A DNA stretch of 64,000 bases from Streptomyces endocoffeicus (GCF_016741935.1 NZ_JAERRG010000035.1:17493-81492); one strand, 5' to 3'; counted from the stretch's first letter, positions 36,101-44,141 are shown. Made by a program: numbers and translations. Notes: generated from the letters alone by a model not told the origin.

Positions 36101-36683
36101 GGTGACATGGCAGATCACCGCGCCGCAAGGCACGCCGAGCAGCGCCCAGTTCACCGCCAAGGCCACCCACCAGCGCGGACAGCAGACCGTCACCGACACT
36201 GCCCCGGCCGGCGTGTCCCTGGTCGAGGCATGCGCGCCGGACAAGACATGCGAAGCAGAAGACGCCTCTTTCTTCGGCTCCGCCAAGAAGGCCGGCGATC
36301 ACGCCGGCTACTCCGGCGAGGGCTTCGTCGCCGGGCTCAACCGCACCGGTGCCGGAATCACCACGTACGTCAAGGTGCCCGCCACCGGTACGTACACGAT
36401 CGGCCTGCGGTACGCGAACTCCGTAGGCGGCGCCGTACCGCCTTATGAGGCGAAGACCCGCACGATGACCCTGGATGTCCTCGGCGACGACCCGAAGCGC
36501 CTGTCCTTCGAGGTCACCAAGGATTGGGACACCTGGGCGACGCACCAGGTACGCGTACGACTGGAGAAGGGCACCCAGCCCCTCGTCCTGAACTGCACCG
36601 CGCAGGACGACTGCAGCATCAACCTCGACGCGCTCACCCTGAGTGTTTCCCCCGAGGACCACGCCCGCCCAGAGCGGAACTGA
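33198..36683 (+). CDS. Secreted multidomain GH65 family glycosidase
   Basis: A 1161-residue protein from ATG 33198; ATG 33189 is possible. A Sec signal (RIRRVYRPALCLLVAVLPLL) is followed by the GH65 N-terminal domain (AHPYVGNGYLAQRIPAKGMG) and the (alpha/alpha)6 barrel. Features are SSDTYAGLVFWDAETWMFPG and the general acid E515 in NVAGADEYSHGDDNVSTNAG. Downstream come an F5/8C-type domain (about 770-895), a NEW3 alpha-galactosidase-associated domain (about 905-1010; YTNHSSRPVRDVRLGLETP) and a CBM35-like domain (about 1015-1155; CEAEDASFFGSAKKAGDHAG). GH65 hydrolases and phosphorylases act on alpha-glucosides such as trehalose, kojibiose or the glucosyl-galactosyl unit of collagen. Export and three accessory domains favour a polymeric or glycoprotein substrate. 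A hairpin terminator follows. Confidence 0.88.
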   Translation: MRIRRVYRPALCLLVAVLPLLASGTGTAAVGKDGMRPVAFEEAGAAGTTPDPWLMRADAPDDSYDAHPYVGNGYLAQRIPAKGMGYFSSGGPTGWPLSTKRYDGAYAAGLFAKQGDAEFLAALPTWSTLDFATDAAGGENYASAANNTLTSYRQELDVRRGLVTTRTSWCSASGRTTDLSYEVLADRSRAHVGAVRLKVTPRWSGTASVTDLLDGNGARRLEGTGADVDTGTGTSQVSFATAGNGIAGTLASRLTHSGDVQPTSSKEVAADKLSAGQRLAFPVRAGHTYEFTKFVGLDTAQTSKDPKADALRAASDAARTGWTKTLAEHTDAWAKLWEAGVGTPGQERMQSWINGSYYSLFSSLREGQDWSLAPSGLSSDTYAGLVFWDAETWMFPGLLTTHPELAKSVVDYRYRTLEQAKKNAAGGNLKGALYAWTSAATGNCSNFHACYNYQAHLQSDIALSQWQYFQATGDKKWLKSKGWPVIEALAEFWASRVSKNSDGSYSVRNVAGADEYSHGDDNVSTNAGAATTLRLATEAAALVGAEAPAQWTTIADRLRIPLNAVTGTHPEYEGYNGHKVKQADTVLMQHPTNWPMPKNVARNDLNYYAARTDPEGPAMTDSVHMIAAANLGDDGCTDYTYLLRSVRPFIREPYAQFSEARGEKAGDNAGAPAFTFLTGAGGFLQTYPYGLAGLRWKTNSLHLDPTLPPQLANGVRINRLKWQGRELSLEVGPKTTTVRLLKGEPARLDTPAGNKALAKGEPVRLDTRRPDLAPSGNVARCKNATASSSDSGYYPAAAVDGNPVTAWAATGSQADLTVDLKQRTRIAEATVARSGTSSFGYKIQTSADGKTWTTLATQPAGTGTDHIRFLATTTRHIRLDFPGSEGAATPQIAEFSVAGGKDAGQVRADAEQSYLSAGEQGTVTTTYTNHSSRPVRDVRLGLETPKAWQPTAKSPTSFSQVDAGKTVKVTWQITAPQGTPSSAQFTAKATHQRGQQTVTDTAPAGVSLVEACAPDKTCEAEDASFFGSAKKAGDHAGYSGEGFVAGLNRTGAGITTYVKVPATGTYTIGLRYANSVGGAVPPYEAKTRTMTLDVLGDDPKRLSFEVTKDWDTWATHQVRVRLEKGTQPLVLNCTAQDDCSINLDALTLSVSPEDHARPERN

Positions 36684-36698
36684 GGGCTGCACCGCCCC

Positions 36699-36731
36699 GT
36701 TCCGGCCAGGGCACCACGCCCTGGCCGGAAC
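36699..36731 (+). terminator. Rho-independent-type hairpin after the GH65 gene
   Basis: A perfect 14-bp stem (GTTCCGGCCAGGGC against GCCCTGGCCGGAAC) with a 5-base loop begins 16 bp after the GH65 stop codon. It has no U-tract, as is common in Streptomyces. Confidence 0.75.
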
Positions 36732-36876
36732 GCACGAGAGCGTGATCCGGCTCCCCGGGGCGGGCAGTTCGGGCACCAGCGGTCCTCTCGTCGTACAGCA
36801 GACAGACGACGATCACGCTAGCCAGCACCACGGACACCCATACCCGAACGCTGGATTTCGGCCGGAACACCACGAA

Positions 36877-36916
36877 AGCCGTCCCGGTGGCACGGGGGGA
36901 GGCCACCGGGACGGCT
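36877..36916 (-). terminator. Hairpin terminator after the small leftward ORF
   Basis: A 14-bp stem (AGCCGTCCCGGTGG, 36877-36890, against CCACCGGGACGGCT, 36903-36916) with a 12-base loop lies 28 bp beyond the stop of the ORF at 36944-37210. It would end that leftward transcript. Confidence 0.65.
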
Positions 36917-36943
36917 CCCGCTCAGCGGAGACGCCGAAAGGCC

Positions 36944-37210
36944 CTACAGACCGACCGACTTGAGCATGTTCAGCAGCACGTCGGTGTTGTCCATCGCATT
37001 CTGGAGCGCCTCGCGGGCCGCCTGAAGCTGTCCGGCCTGCGCGGCCAGGGTCTCCACATCGCCGGTGGCGACGGCATCCTGGCTGGCAGCGATCACTCCG
37101 AGCAGCAGGTACAGCCCGGTCGCGGCGTGCGCGACAGCCAGCGGAATCGGCCCGGCCTCCCGGTTCTGCGCCATCAGCCTCAGCGGGGTGCTGGCCCGGC
37201 TGCGGCCCAT
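36944..37210 (-). CDS. Small helical hypothetical protein, probably N-terminally truncated
   Basis: Up to 88 residues (RLMAQNREAGPIPLAVAHAA; TGLYLLLGVIAASQDAVATG; DVETLAAQAGQLQAAREALQ). It is alanine- and leucine-rich and predicted all-helical, like small uncharacterised Streptomyces proteins. The codon pattern looks real and a hairpin terminator follows. Immediately upstream the sequence changes to a fragment of a secreted beta-helix protein (37200-37508). The true start is therefore probably missing, and the ATG at 37210 or the one 36 bp further in is only what remains. No function can be assigned. Confidence 0.45.
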   Translation of the reverse strand: MGRSRASTPLRLMAQNREAGPIPLAVAHAATGLYLLLGVIAASQDAVATGDVETLAAQAGQLQAAREALQNAMDNTDVLLNMLKSVGL

Positions 37211-37508
37211 GTGACCCGGGAGTCCTCCGCGGCGAGCTGCAACGGGGCGCTCAACTCATATGTTCCATCAGTGAGTTCGATACGCACGTCACGCCCGGTG
37301 ATGGCGGGCGGCGTCCCGCGCGCCCTCCACCGAGCAGGGACGCCAGAGGGCGCAGTGGGACCCGGAGCCGTTCGGCGCGGCGTACAGGACCTTGGGGGCC
37401 GAAGCCGCCTCGGCGGCGGGCAGCGGGCTGAAGGAGCGGCGCCGCGCCGGCGAGGAAGGCGGAGCAGGCGGTGCGAGCTGTGCGAGCTGTGCGGGGAAGC
37501 AGTCTCAT
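37200..37508 (-). pseudogene. 5' fragment of a secreted right-handed beta-helix protein
   Basis: ATG 37508 begins a signal-like MRLLPRTARTARTACSAFLA. After a frameshift the sequence reads FSPLPAAEAASAPKVLYAAP and NGSGSHCALWRPCSVEGARD, and after another, DVRIELTDGTYELSAPLQLA. The pattern VLYAAPNGSG...CSVEGARDAAR...IELTDGTYELSAPLQL is the usual N-terminus of exported pectate-lyase-fold glycosidases or lyases. It breaks off at the small ORF at 37210, presumably through deletion. Confidence 0.6.
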
Positions 37509-37624
37509 ACGATGACCTATGACCTTCCGCTCGAACGGCCCGCCGCTCGGGCGGGCCGTGGAATGGGCGTGCGGCTCAGGTGCGGCGCTTGCCTGCGGGG
37601 TGGCCGTAGTCCGGCCGTCACCGG

Positions 37625-39082
37625 TCACGTCGTGGCCGTCCAGTCCGGGTGGCCCGGCATCGGCGGGTTCTTCGCGCCGAACAGCCAGTCCCGCAGGAAC
37701 CGGTCCAGCGAGCGGTCGCCCGTCACGGTGACGGCGTGGGCGATGAAGTCCTCGCTGGTGACCGTGCGGTCCTTGAAGCGGCGCGGCCACAGGCCCATGA
37801 TGCGTTCGAACTTTCGCTCCCCCACGTGGAGTCGGAGCGCGTAGAGCACCAGCGCGCCGCCGTCGTAGATGTTGGTGCCGCCGAGGGCCTTGGGCAGCCC
37901 GGGCGGCCCGTCAGTCGCGCGGATCGCGTCGAGCTTGGCGTACGTCGCCTTCATCTTGTCGGCCAGGACGGACCAGCCGCGCTCCTCGCTGTAGAGCGCG
38001 GCGTAGTAGACGGCGGGCCCCTCGTTGAGCCAGGCCTGCTGCCAGTCGTTCGGCGTGACGCTGTCGCCGAACCACTGGTGGGTCAGCTCGTGCACCATGG
38101 TGTTCTCGTACGTCGGGTTGCCGTCGGCGTTGAGCTTGAACCAGTTGGTGCCCATCAGGGTGAGCGTCGTGTTCTCGAGGGCGTCGGTGTAGCCGTCGTA
38201 GATGTGGATGCCGTACACGGAGAACGGGTAGCGTCCGAGCTTCGCTTCCAGCCAGGCGAGATGGTCGGGTGTGCGCGCGACGATCGGGGCGTACTTGTCC
38301 TCCTGGCCCTGCGGGACGATGTGCCGCAGCGGCAGTCCGGTGTGCGACGTGTCGTACAGGTACGTGCCCTTGACGACGGCGATGCCGAGCAGCTCCGTCG
38401 GCATGCGCTCGCGCAGCGCGAAGTGCCAGACGGTCGAGCCGTCGGCGCGCTTGTCCTTGCCGGTCAACTCGCCGTTGGCGGTGGCGACATAGCCCTCGGG
38501 CGCGGAGATGTGGAAGGTCCAGGTGGCCTTGTCGGACGGTGTGTCGTTGCACGGCAGGAACGTGTCGGCCCGCGACGACTGCACGGCGGAGGCGAAGCCG
38601 CCGTCCGAGCCGAACCTCCAGCCGGTCAGTCCGGCCCGCGGCGCCTTGCCGTTGCCGCGGTAGGCGACGGTGACGTCGAACGGGGCGCCCTTGTGGAGCG
38701 GCGCCGCCGGGGTGACCGTCAGCTCTTGGCCGGACCGGCCCAGGGACAGGGCGTGGGAGGCGGCGCGGCCGTTCACCGTGATCGAGTCGATGGTGTGGCC
38801 GTCGGTGTCCAGGTTGAACGCCGACAGGTCCTGCGTGGCTTGTGCGTTCAGTTTCGCGACGGCCGTGAAGTCGTACGTCACCGGTGTGAAGTCGAAGGTC
38901 AGGTCGTAGTGGACGACCTGGTAGCCGCCGTTGCCGAGGGTCGGGAACAGCGGGTCGCCGACGCCGTCGGAGCCGGGGCGCGGGTCGAACCCCGCGGCGC
39001 CGGCGGGCGAGCCCAGGACCGGTACCGTGATCGCGGCGGCGACCGCCGCCTGCGTGAGGAACGCGCGTCTGCTGGTGGTCAC
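37625..39082 (-). CDS. Secreted M1-family metallopeptidase (aminopeptidase N-like)
   Basis: A 485-residue protein whose start GTG 39082 is chosen because it overlaps the stop of the upstream binding-protein gene (GTGA) and begins a Tat signal (TTSRRAFLTQAAVAAAITVP). The zinc site is HELTH (H331, E332, H335) with the third ligand E354 in WLNEGPAVYYA, spaced as in all M1 enzymes. The N-terminal beta-saddle domain is normal (YDLTFDFTPVTYDFTAVAKL). It is shorter than full aminopeptidase N because the C-terminal helical domain is absent, as in many actinobacterial exported M1 proteins. Translational coupling to a sugar-type binding protein suggests a joint role in handling glycopeptides. Confidence 0.92.
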   Translation of the reverse strand: MTTSRRAFLTQAAVAAAITVPVLGSPAGAAGFDPRPGSDGVGDPLFPTLGNGGYQVVHYDLTFDFTPVTYDFTAVAKLNAQATQDLSAFNLDTDGHTIDSITVNGRAASHALSLGRSGQELTVTPAAPLHKGAPFDVTVAYRGNGKAPRAGLTGWRFGSDGGFASAVQSSRADTFLPCNDTPSDKATWTFHISAPEGYVATANGELTGKDKRADGSTVWHFALRERMPTELLGIAVVKGTYLYDTSHTGLPLRHIVPQGQEDKYAPIVARTPDHLAWLEAKLGRYPFSVYGIHIYDGYTDALENTTLTLMGTNWFKLNADGNPTYENTMVHELTHQWFGDSVTPNDWQQAWLNEGPAVYYAALYSEERGWSVLADKMKATYAKLDAIRATDGPPGLPKALGGTNIYDGGALVLYALRLHVGERKFERIMGLWPRRFKDRTVTSEDFIAHAVTVTGDRSLDRFLRDWLFGAKNPPMPGHPDWTATT

Positions 39083-40752
39083 TTCTTCCCCTTCTGCGAG
39101 GCCTGCTCGAACTCGGCACGGCACTTGTCGCCCCCGGCGTCTCGCCACTGCTTGACGATCGAGTCGTACGCGGACAGCGGCCTGCGTCCGGTGACCAGGT
39201 CTTTCACACCGTCGAGGTGGATGGTGTAGAGGCTGCCGAGTCCCTTGGAGGCCCAGGTCGGCGAGGAGTAGCCGAGAGTCGGGTCCTCGATGAGCTTCGG
39301 GATGAGCACCGTGTACGCCTCGTGCACGTAGCGGGCGGCCATCGGGTGGGTGGCGCTAAAGAACGAGGGTGTCGCGGAGGCGAGCTTGCCCCACGGCACG
39401 GTCACGTCCTGGGTGCCCTGCTTGGTGAGGACGGGCGTGCCGTTCTCGTCCCGCTTGTAGTCGATGTTCTCGACGCCGTAGTTGATGAGCGTGTATTCGA
39501 GCGACCCGAAGGGCGAGGCGGCGAAGTCGGCGAGCCGTAGCAGTTCCTTGACCCGTTCCTCGCTCGCCCTGCTGATGTAGCAGTTCTGCAGCGAGACGTT
39601 GTCGGTCCAGGTCACCGCGTCCTTGCTGACGGGGACCATGGGCCGTACGTCGAAGGACTTGTCGATGGCGGCCATGGCGTCGACGTAGCCGGTGGCCGTG
39701 GTCAGGTACCCCGGCATGCCGTCGAAGACGTAGGCGGCCTTGCCGTTCTTGAACAGATCCGTGTACTGGGCCTTCTGGGCTCCGGACATCTGCACGGTGC
39801 CCGGGTAGTGGCAGCCCGCCTTGTAGAGCTTGGCGGCGGTCTCGACGGCGTACCGGTACTTGTCGTCCTCCAACTGGTACGTCCACTTGCCCGTCTTGCG
39901 GTCGAACTTCCAGAAGTGCTGGGCGCCGGCCGACATGGCGAGCAAGGTGGTGCTGCTGCCGGAGAAGAAGTACTGCTTCTTCTTCGCGTCCGTGAGGTCC
40001 TTGGCGAGTTCGACGAGCCGCTCGATGCTGTCGATCTGGTCGAGGCTGGTGATGCCCGCCTGCTTGAACAGGTCGGCCCGGTAGAAGCCCGCGCCGGCGC
40101 TGCCCGAGCGGGCGATCGGGATGCCGTAGAGCTTGCCGCCCTTGATGGCGTCGCGCCAGGCGTACTCGGGGATCGCGGCCAGGTTCGGGTAGTCCTTGAC
40201 CCGGTCGCCGGAGAGGTGCGGGCCCAGGTCGACGCACTTGGCGGCGAGGAACGACCCCACGTTGTCGACACCTCCCGTCTCCGGGTACATGAAGATGTCG
40301 GGCAGCTGGTCTCCGGCGACCATCGTCGAGAACTTCGCCGGATAGTCGTCCGCGGGCACGGCCGTGAAGTCGACCTGGGTGCCGAGCAGCTTCTCGATCT
40401 CGCGCCAGGCCGCGTTCTTTCCGCGCTCGGGCGGCAGCGGTGCGAACGTCTCGGTGACCGCGGTGATCTTCTTGGCGCCCTTGAGGGGGGTGCCTTCCGT
40501 GGCGCGGGTCAGTTCGCGCGGGTACTTCAGGAAGGCGTTCGGGACGCCCGCCGCGGTGCCGGGCAGGTCGGCCTTGATGCCGACGTTGCGCACGGTGGTG
40601 GTCGGCAGCAGCTTGGCGCTTTTGGCCTCGGCCTTGGCCTCGGTGCCGCCGTCGCCGCACGCGGCGAGCAGCGGCGCCGCGGCGACGGCGAGGCCGGCGC
40701 CCGCACCCCAGCGGAACAGGGTGCGGCGGTTGACGGATGTGGTGCCGGACAT
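39079..40752 (-). CDS. ABC-transporter extracellular solute-binding lipoprotein
   Basis: A 557-residue binding protein from ATG 40752, behind GGAGTC. The N-terminus combines a Tat-like motif (NRRTLFRWG) with a lipobox (AAPLLAACGDGG), so the mature protein is anchored outside the membrane. Family-typical segments are DYPAKFSTMVAGDQLPDIFM, LYGIPIARSGSAGAGFYRAD and GKAAYVFDGMPGYLTTATGY. It is larger than average, like the LplA-type proteins that partner LplB/LplC permeases and import oligosaccharides. It lies third in an operon after the two permeases, and its stop overlaps the M1 peptidase start. The ligand is unknown. Confidence 0.92.
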   Translation of the reverse strand: MSGTTSVNRRTLFRWGAGAGLAVAAAPLLAACGDGGTEAKAEAKSAKLLPTTTVRNVGIKADLPGTAAGVPNAFLKYPRELTRATEGTPLKGAKKITAVTETFAPLPPERGKNAAWREIEKLLGTQVDFTAVPADDYPAKFSTMVAGDQLPDIFMYPETGGVDNVGSFLAAKCVDLGPHLSGDRVKDYPNLAAIPEYAWRDAIKGGKLYGIPIARSGSAGAGFYRADLFKQAGITSLDQIDSIERLVELAKDLTDAKKKQYFFSGSSTTLLAMSAGAQHFWKFDRKTGKWTYQLEDDKYRYAVETAAKLYKAGCHYPGTVQMSGAQKAQYTDLFKNGKAAYVFDGMPGYLTTATGYVDAMAAIDKSFDVRPMVPVSKDAVTWTDNVSLQNCYISRASEERVKELLRLADFAASPFGSLEYTLINYGVENIDYKRDENGTPVLTKQGTQDVTVPWGKLASATPSFFSATHPMAARYVHEAYTVLIPKLIEDPTLGYSSPTWASKGLGSLYTIHLDGVKDLVTGRRPLSAYDSIVKQWRDAGGDKCRAEFEQASQKGKK

Positions 40753-40821
40753 GGTGGGACTCCTCAACACGAGGCAACACGGGAAGAGTTGGGGGTGCGG
40801 GTGCGCGGATCGGGGCGCGGG

Positions 40822-41787
40822 TCAGCCCTTGACGGCGCCGGTGAGGACGCCCTTGGTGAAGAACCGCTGGAGGAAGGGGTAGACGAGCAGGATCGGCACG
40901 ACGGCGATGACAAGGACGGCCATCTGCACGGCCTGCTGCGGGGCGACCGCCTCGCCGGCCGCCGCGGTGTCGAGGGCCTGGCCCTGGAGGATGAAGGTGC
41001 GCAGCACCATGGGCAGCGGCCACTTGTCGTTGTCGCCGAGGTAGAGCAGGGCGTTGAAGTAGGCGTTCCAGTACGCGACGGCGTAGAACAGGCCGACGAC
41101 GGCGATGACCGCCTTGGACAGCGGCAGTACGACCCGGATCAGGGTCCGGAAGTCGCCCGCGCCGTCCACCTTCGCGGCGTCGTACAGCTCCTCGGGCAGG
41201 TTCATGAAGAAGGCCCGCATCACGACGAGGTTGAAGGCGCTGACCATGGTGGGCAGGACGAGCGCGGCGAAGGTGTTGTAGAGGCCGAGCTCCTTCACCA
41301 GGAGGAAGTTGGGGATGATGCCCGCGTTGAAGAGCATGGTGAACAGGGAGGTCATGAGGATGAAGCGGCCGCCGACGATGCCGCGCCGGGACAGCCCGTA
41401 GGCCATGCCGATGGTGGCGAGGAGGCTGCAGGCGGTGCCGATGACGGTGACGCCGATGCTCACGAACAGGGCGCGGGTGACGCGCCCGCCGGTGAACGCG
41501 GTGCGATAGGCGTCGAGGTTGGGGTGGTCGGGCCACAGGACCAGCCCGTTGGACTTGATGATGTCCGTCTGCGAGGCGAAGCTCGTGCCGATCACACCGA
41601 TCAGCGGGTAGGCCACCAGGCCCACGACGATCACGAGGGCGAGGCCCTTGAGAACGAGGCCGAGCCGGGTGGGTTTCTCCATCCACGGGGGCCGGGCGCC
41701 GGACGGGCGCAGTTCTCCCGCCGCGGGTGCGGGACGGGTGGCGTTCCCGCGGCGCGTCTTCACAGCGGACGTCTCAACGGTCAGCAC
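40822..41787 (-). CDS. ABC-transporter permease (LplC/CUT1 type)
   Basis: A 321-residue inner-membrane permease with six predicted helices. The cytoplasmic coupling motif is EELYDAAKVDGAGDFRTLIR, matching the EAA loop of carbohydrate-uptake (CUT1) importers. GTG 41787 overlaps the 3' end of the first permease by 14 bp; a GTG further in is also possible. The C-terminus (YPFLQRFFTKGVLTGAVKG) is typical. No ATPase gene is present, so a shared housekeeping ATPase such as MsiK is likely to energise it, as in other Streptomyces sugar importers. Confidence 0.92.
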   Translation of the reverse strand: MLTVETSAVKTRRGNATRPAPAAGELRPSGARPPWMEKPTRLGLVLKGLALVIVVGLVAYPLIGVIGTSFASQTDIIKSNGLVLWPDHPNLDAYRTAFTGGRVTRALFVSIGVTVIGTACSLLATIGMAYGLSRRGIVGGRFILMTSLFTMLFNAGIIPNFLLVKELGLYNTFAALVLPTMVSAFNLVVMRAFFMNLPEELYDAAKVDGAGDFRTLIRVVLPLSKAVIAVVGLFYAVAYWNAYFNALLYLGDNDKWPLPMVLRTFILQGQALDTAAAGEAVAPQQAVQMAVLVIAVVPILLVYPFLQRFFTKGVLTGAVKG

Positions 41788-42733
41788 CGCGGTACACCCC
41801 TTCATGTCCGAGCCGGTGGGCGAACTTGTTGGCACCGATCACGAGGATGGTGCCGATCACGGCCTTCACCAGGCCGACGGCGGCCGCCGTGCCCCACTGG
41901 TTGTCCTTGATGCCGTGGAAGTAGACGTACGTGTCGAGGACTTCACCGGCGCCGGGGCCGACGGCGTCGCGCTGGAGCAGGATCTGCTCGAAGCCGACGG
42001 TGAGGATGTTGCCGAGGTTGAGGATAAGCAGCAGGACGAGCACCGGGGACAGGCCGGGCAGGGTGACGTGCCAGAAGCGGCGCCACTGGGCCGCGCCGTC
42101 CATGGCCGCCGCCTCGTACAGGCCGCGGTCGATGGAGAGCAGCGCGGCGAGGATGATGATGGTGCCCCAGCCGGCGTCCTTCCACATGACCTGGAGCGCG
42201 AGCAGCCAGGGGAAGGCATTCGGGTCGGTCGTCATGTCGTAGCGCGGCAGGCCGAGGGATTCGAGCAGGTCGGGCACGACGCCCGCGCCGCCCAGGATCT
42301 GCTGGAAGATCGAGACGATGATGACCCAGCCGATGAAGTGCGGCAGGTACACGACGCTCTGCACGAAGCGGCGCAGCCTGTCGCTGACGATGCTGTTGAG
42401 CAGCAGTGCGAGCGCGATCGGCACGGGGAAGAACAGGACGAGCTGGACGAGCGCGATCTCCAGTGTGTTGCCGGTCGCTGACCAGAATTCGGGGTCGGCG
42501 AAGGCCGTCGTGAAGTTGGTGAAGCCGCTCCAGGCACTGTGCATGTAGCCCAGGTAGGGCTGGTAGTCCTGGAAGGCCACCAGGTAGCCGAGCAGCGGCA
42601 CGTAGTGGAACACCACGAAGTACAGGAAGCCGGGTAGGCACAGCAGCAGCATCACTTTGTCGCGCTTGAGACGCTGCCAGAGGGTCTTGCGGGGAACGCG
42701 GTCGGCGGCGGTCGGTGGTGCGGAGACAGTCAT
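41774..42733 (-). CDS. ABC-transporter permease (LplB/CUT1 type)
   Basis: A 319-residue permease with six helices. The EAA loop is YEAAAMDGAAQWRRFWHVTL, followed by PGLSPVLVLLLILNLG. The end DTYVYFHGIKDNQWGTAAAV is characteristic of LplB proteins. It is the first gene of the leftward operon (permease, permease, binding protein, M1 peptidase). The promoter region contains a LacI-type operator at 42791-42803, so the importer is probably controlled by the LacI regulator at 44142. Confidence 0.93.
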   Translation of the reverse strand: MTVSAPPTAADRVPRKTLWQRLKRDKVMLLLCLPGFLYFVVFHYVPLLGYLVAFQDYQPYLGYMHSAWSGFTNFTTAFADPEFWSATGNTLEIALVQLVLFFPVPIALALLLNSIVSDRLRRFVQSVVYLPHFIGWVIIVSIFQQILGGAGVVPDLLESLGLPRYDMTTDPNAFPWLLALQVMWKDAGWGTIIILAALLSIDRGLYEAAAMDGAAQWRRFWHVTLPGLSPVLVLLLILNLGNILTVGFEQILLQRDAVGPGAGEVLDTYVYFHGIKDNQWGTAAAVGLVKAVIGTILVIGANKFAHRLGHEGVYRGADR

Positions 42734-42790
42734 GGAGCGGTCCTGTTCGGCCGGTTGGCGCAGGAACTACGTTTCTGCGGCGGCAAGTTA

Positions 42791-42803
42791 GTAAGCGGTT
42801 AAC
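42791..42803. promoter_or_regulatory. LacI-type operator before the ABC importer operon
   Basis: GTAAGCGGTTAAC lies 58 bp upstream of the first permease start. It fits the GTAAgCGnTT core of LacI/GalR operators and matches the reverse of the site at 45384-45395 (GTAAGCGTTTGC) at the first seven bases and both central thymines. Confidence 0.6.
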
Positions 42804-42964
42804 CCCATCGTCAATAGATCCGGAGATCCGACCGAGCGAGGATCCTTTGCAAACAGGCCACTCCAGGCCGCTATTTCATGCTGTACCAGGGCAACTCGAC
42901 TGCCAGACTTTCCTGTGACCTTGACGGTCGATCGATGTGCTCCCTACCGTTCGGTACCGCCATA

Positions 42965-42976
42965 GAACACGTTTAC
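42965..42976. promoter_or_regulatory. LacI-type operator before the 2-hydroxyacid dehydrogenase gene
   Basis: GAACACGTTTAC (reverse GTAAACGTGTTC) lies 15 bp before the start codon at 42991. It shares the GTAAnCG...TTC pattern with the other two sites. Its position close to the start would allow direct repression. Confidence 0.5.
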
Positions 42977-42990
42977 TGTCCGGAGGCAGG

Positions 42991-44061
42991 GTGCGTACCA
43001 CTGACGAGGCGCCGGTCGAGGCCACGGCCACCGACGCCACACCGCCCCCGCGGCGGCCCCGCACGGTTCTTGCGATGGACTCGTCGGTCGTGGACGACGT
43101 CTTCCCGCCTGCCGTGCGGGCGCGCCTGGAGGAGACAGCGGACATCCGGCCTCCGCGTGTCGTACGGGAATTCACCAGCCCGCAGGCACGCGCGGCCCTC
43201 GCCGAGTGCGAGGTCCTGCTCACCAGCTGGGGCTGCCCGCCGGTCGACAGGGCCGCGCTCGACCGGGCGCCCCGGCTGCGCGCGGTGATCCACGCGGCCG
43301 GCACCGTGAAGACGTTCCTGAGCCCGGAGGCCTACGAGCGCGGCATCGCGGTCTCCTCGGCGGCCGCGGCCAACGCCGTGCCGGTCGCCGAGTTCACGCT
43401 CGCCGCGATCATCCTGGGCGCCAAGCGGGCCTTCCCGCTCGCCCATCTCTACCGAACCCGACGCACCCACCGCACCGAAGCCGATCTGGACCGACACCAC
43501 TGGCTCGGCACCCGCGGCATCACCGTCGGCGTGGTCGGCGCCTCGCGCATCGGCCGTCGCGTCGCGGAACTGCTGCGCACCCTCGACGCCGAGGTGCTCC
43601 TGTACGACCCGTACGTCGGCGACGCCGAGGCGGAGCTGCTCGATGCCACTCGCACCGACCTGGACACCCTGGTGGCGACCAGCGACGTGGTGACCCTGCA
43701 CGCGCCGTACACCGCGGAGACCCGGCATCTGCTCGACGCCCGCCGGCTCGGCCTGATGCGCCCGGGTGCACTCCTGGTGAACACCGCGCGCGGTCCGCTC
43801 GTGGACACCGGAGCCCTCACGGAACTCCTGGTCAGCGGCCGGATCGGCGCCGTGCTCGACGTCACGGACCCGGAACCGCTGCCTGCCGGACACCCGCTGT
43901 GGGACCTGCCCAACGTCTTCATCACCCCGCACCTGGCGGGCGCCCAGGGCAACGAGGTCGGCAGGCTCGGCGCGCTCGCCGTCGACGAGCTGGCCCGGTA
44001 CGCGCGCGGGGTGCCGCTGGTCCACGCCGTGCTCCTGGAGGACCTGGAGCGGATCGCGTGA
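42991..44061 (+). CDS. D-isomer-specific 2-hydroxyacid dehydrogenase family protein
   Basis: The 356-residue cytosolic protein starts at GTG 42991, directly after GGAGGCAGG; upstream in-frame codons lie in the operator. The Rossmann motif is GVVGASRIGRRVAELLRTLD. Catalytic-region motifs are NTARGPLVDTGAL (arginine), DVTDPEPLPAGHPLW (glutamate) and NVFITPHLAG (histidine). It oxidises or reduces 2-hydroxy acids with NAD(P)H. Located next to the importer and the LacI gene, it may act on a sugar acid or uronate-derived keto acid produced from the glycan, but that is inference. The LacI gene follows 80 bp downstream on the same strand and may be cotranscribed. Confidence 0.9.
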   Translation: MRTTDEAPVEATATDATPPPRRPRTVLAMDSSVVDDVFPPAVRARLEETADIRPPRVVREFTSPQARAALAECEVLLTSWGCPPVDRAALDRAPRLRAVIHAAGTVKTFLSPEAYERGIAVSSAAAANAVPVAEFTLAAIILGAKRAFPLAHLYRTRRTHRTEADLDRHHWLGTRGITVGVVGASRIGRRVAELLRTLDAEVLLYDPYVGDAEAELLDATRTDLDTLVATSDVVTLHAPYTAETRHLLDARRLGLMRPGALLVNTARGPLVDTGALTELLVSGRIGAVLDVTDPEPLPAGHPLWDLPNVFITPHLAGAQGNEVGRLGALAVDELARYARGVPLVHAVLLEDLERIA

Positions 44062-44141
44062 CCAAACCACCGCCGCACGCCATAGGCTCTGGGGCGGGTC
44101 GATCACAGGCGGACCAGAACGACCATCAGGGGGTGGGCCGG

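Noticed and set aside
43206..44141. Upstream extension of the LacI reading frame by over 300 codons
   Set aside because: The extension lies inside the hydroxyacid dehydrogenase gene in another frame and has no homology. The LacI protein starts at ATG 44142, before its helix-turn-helix.
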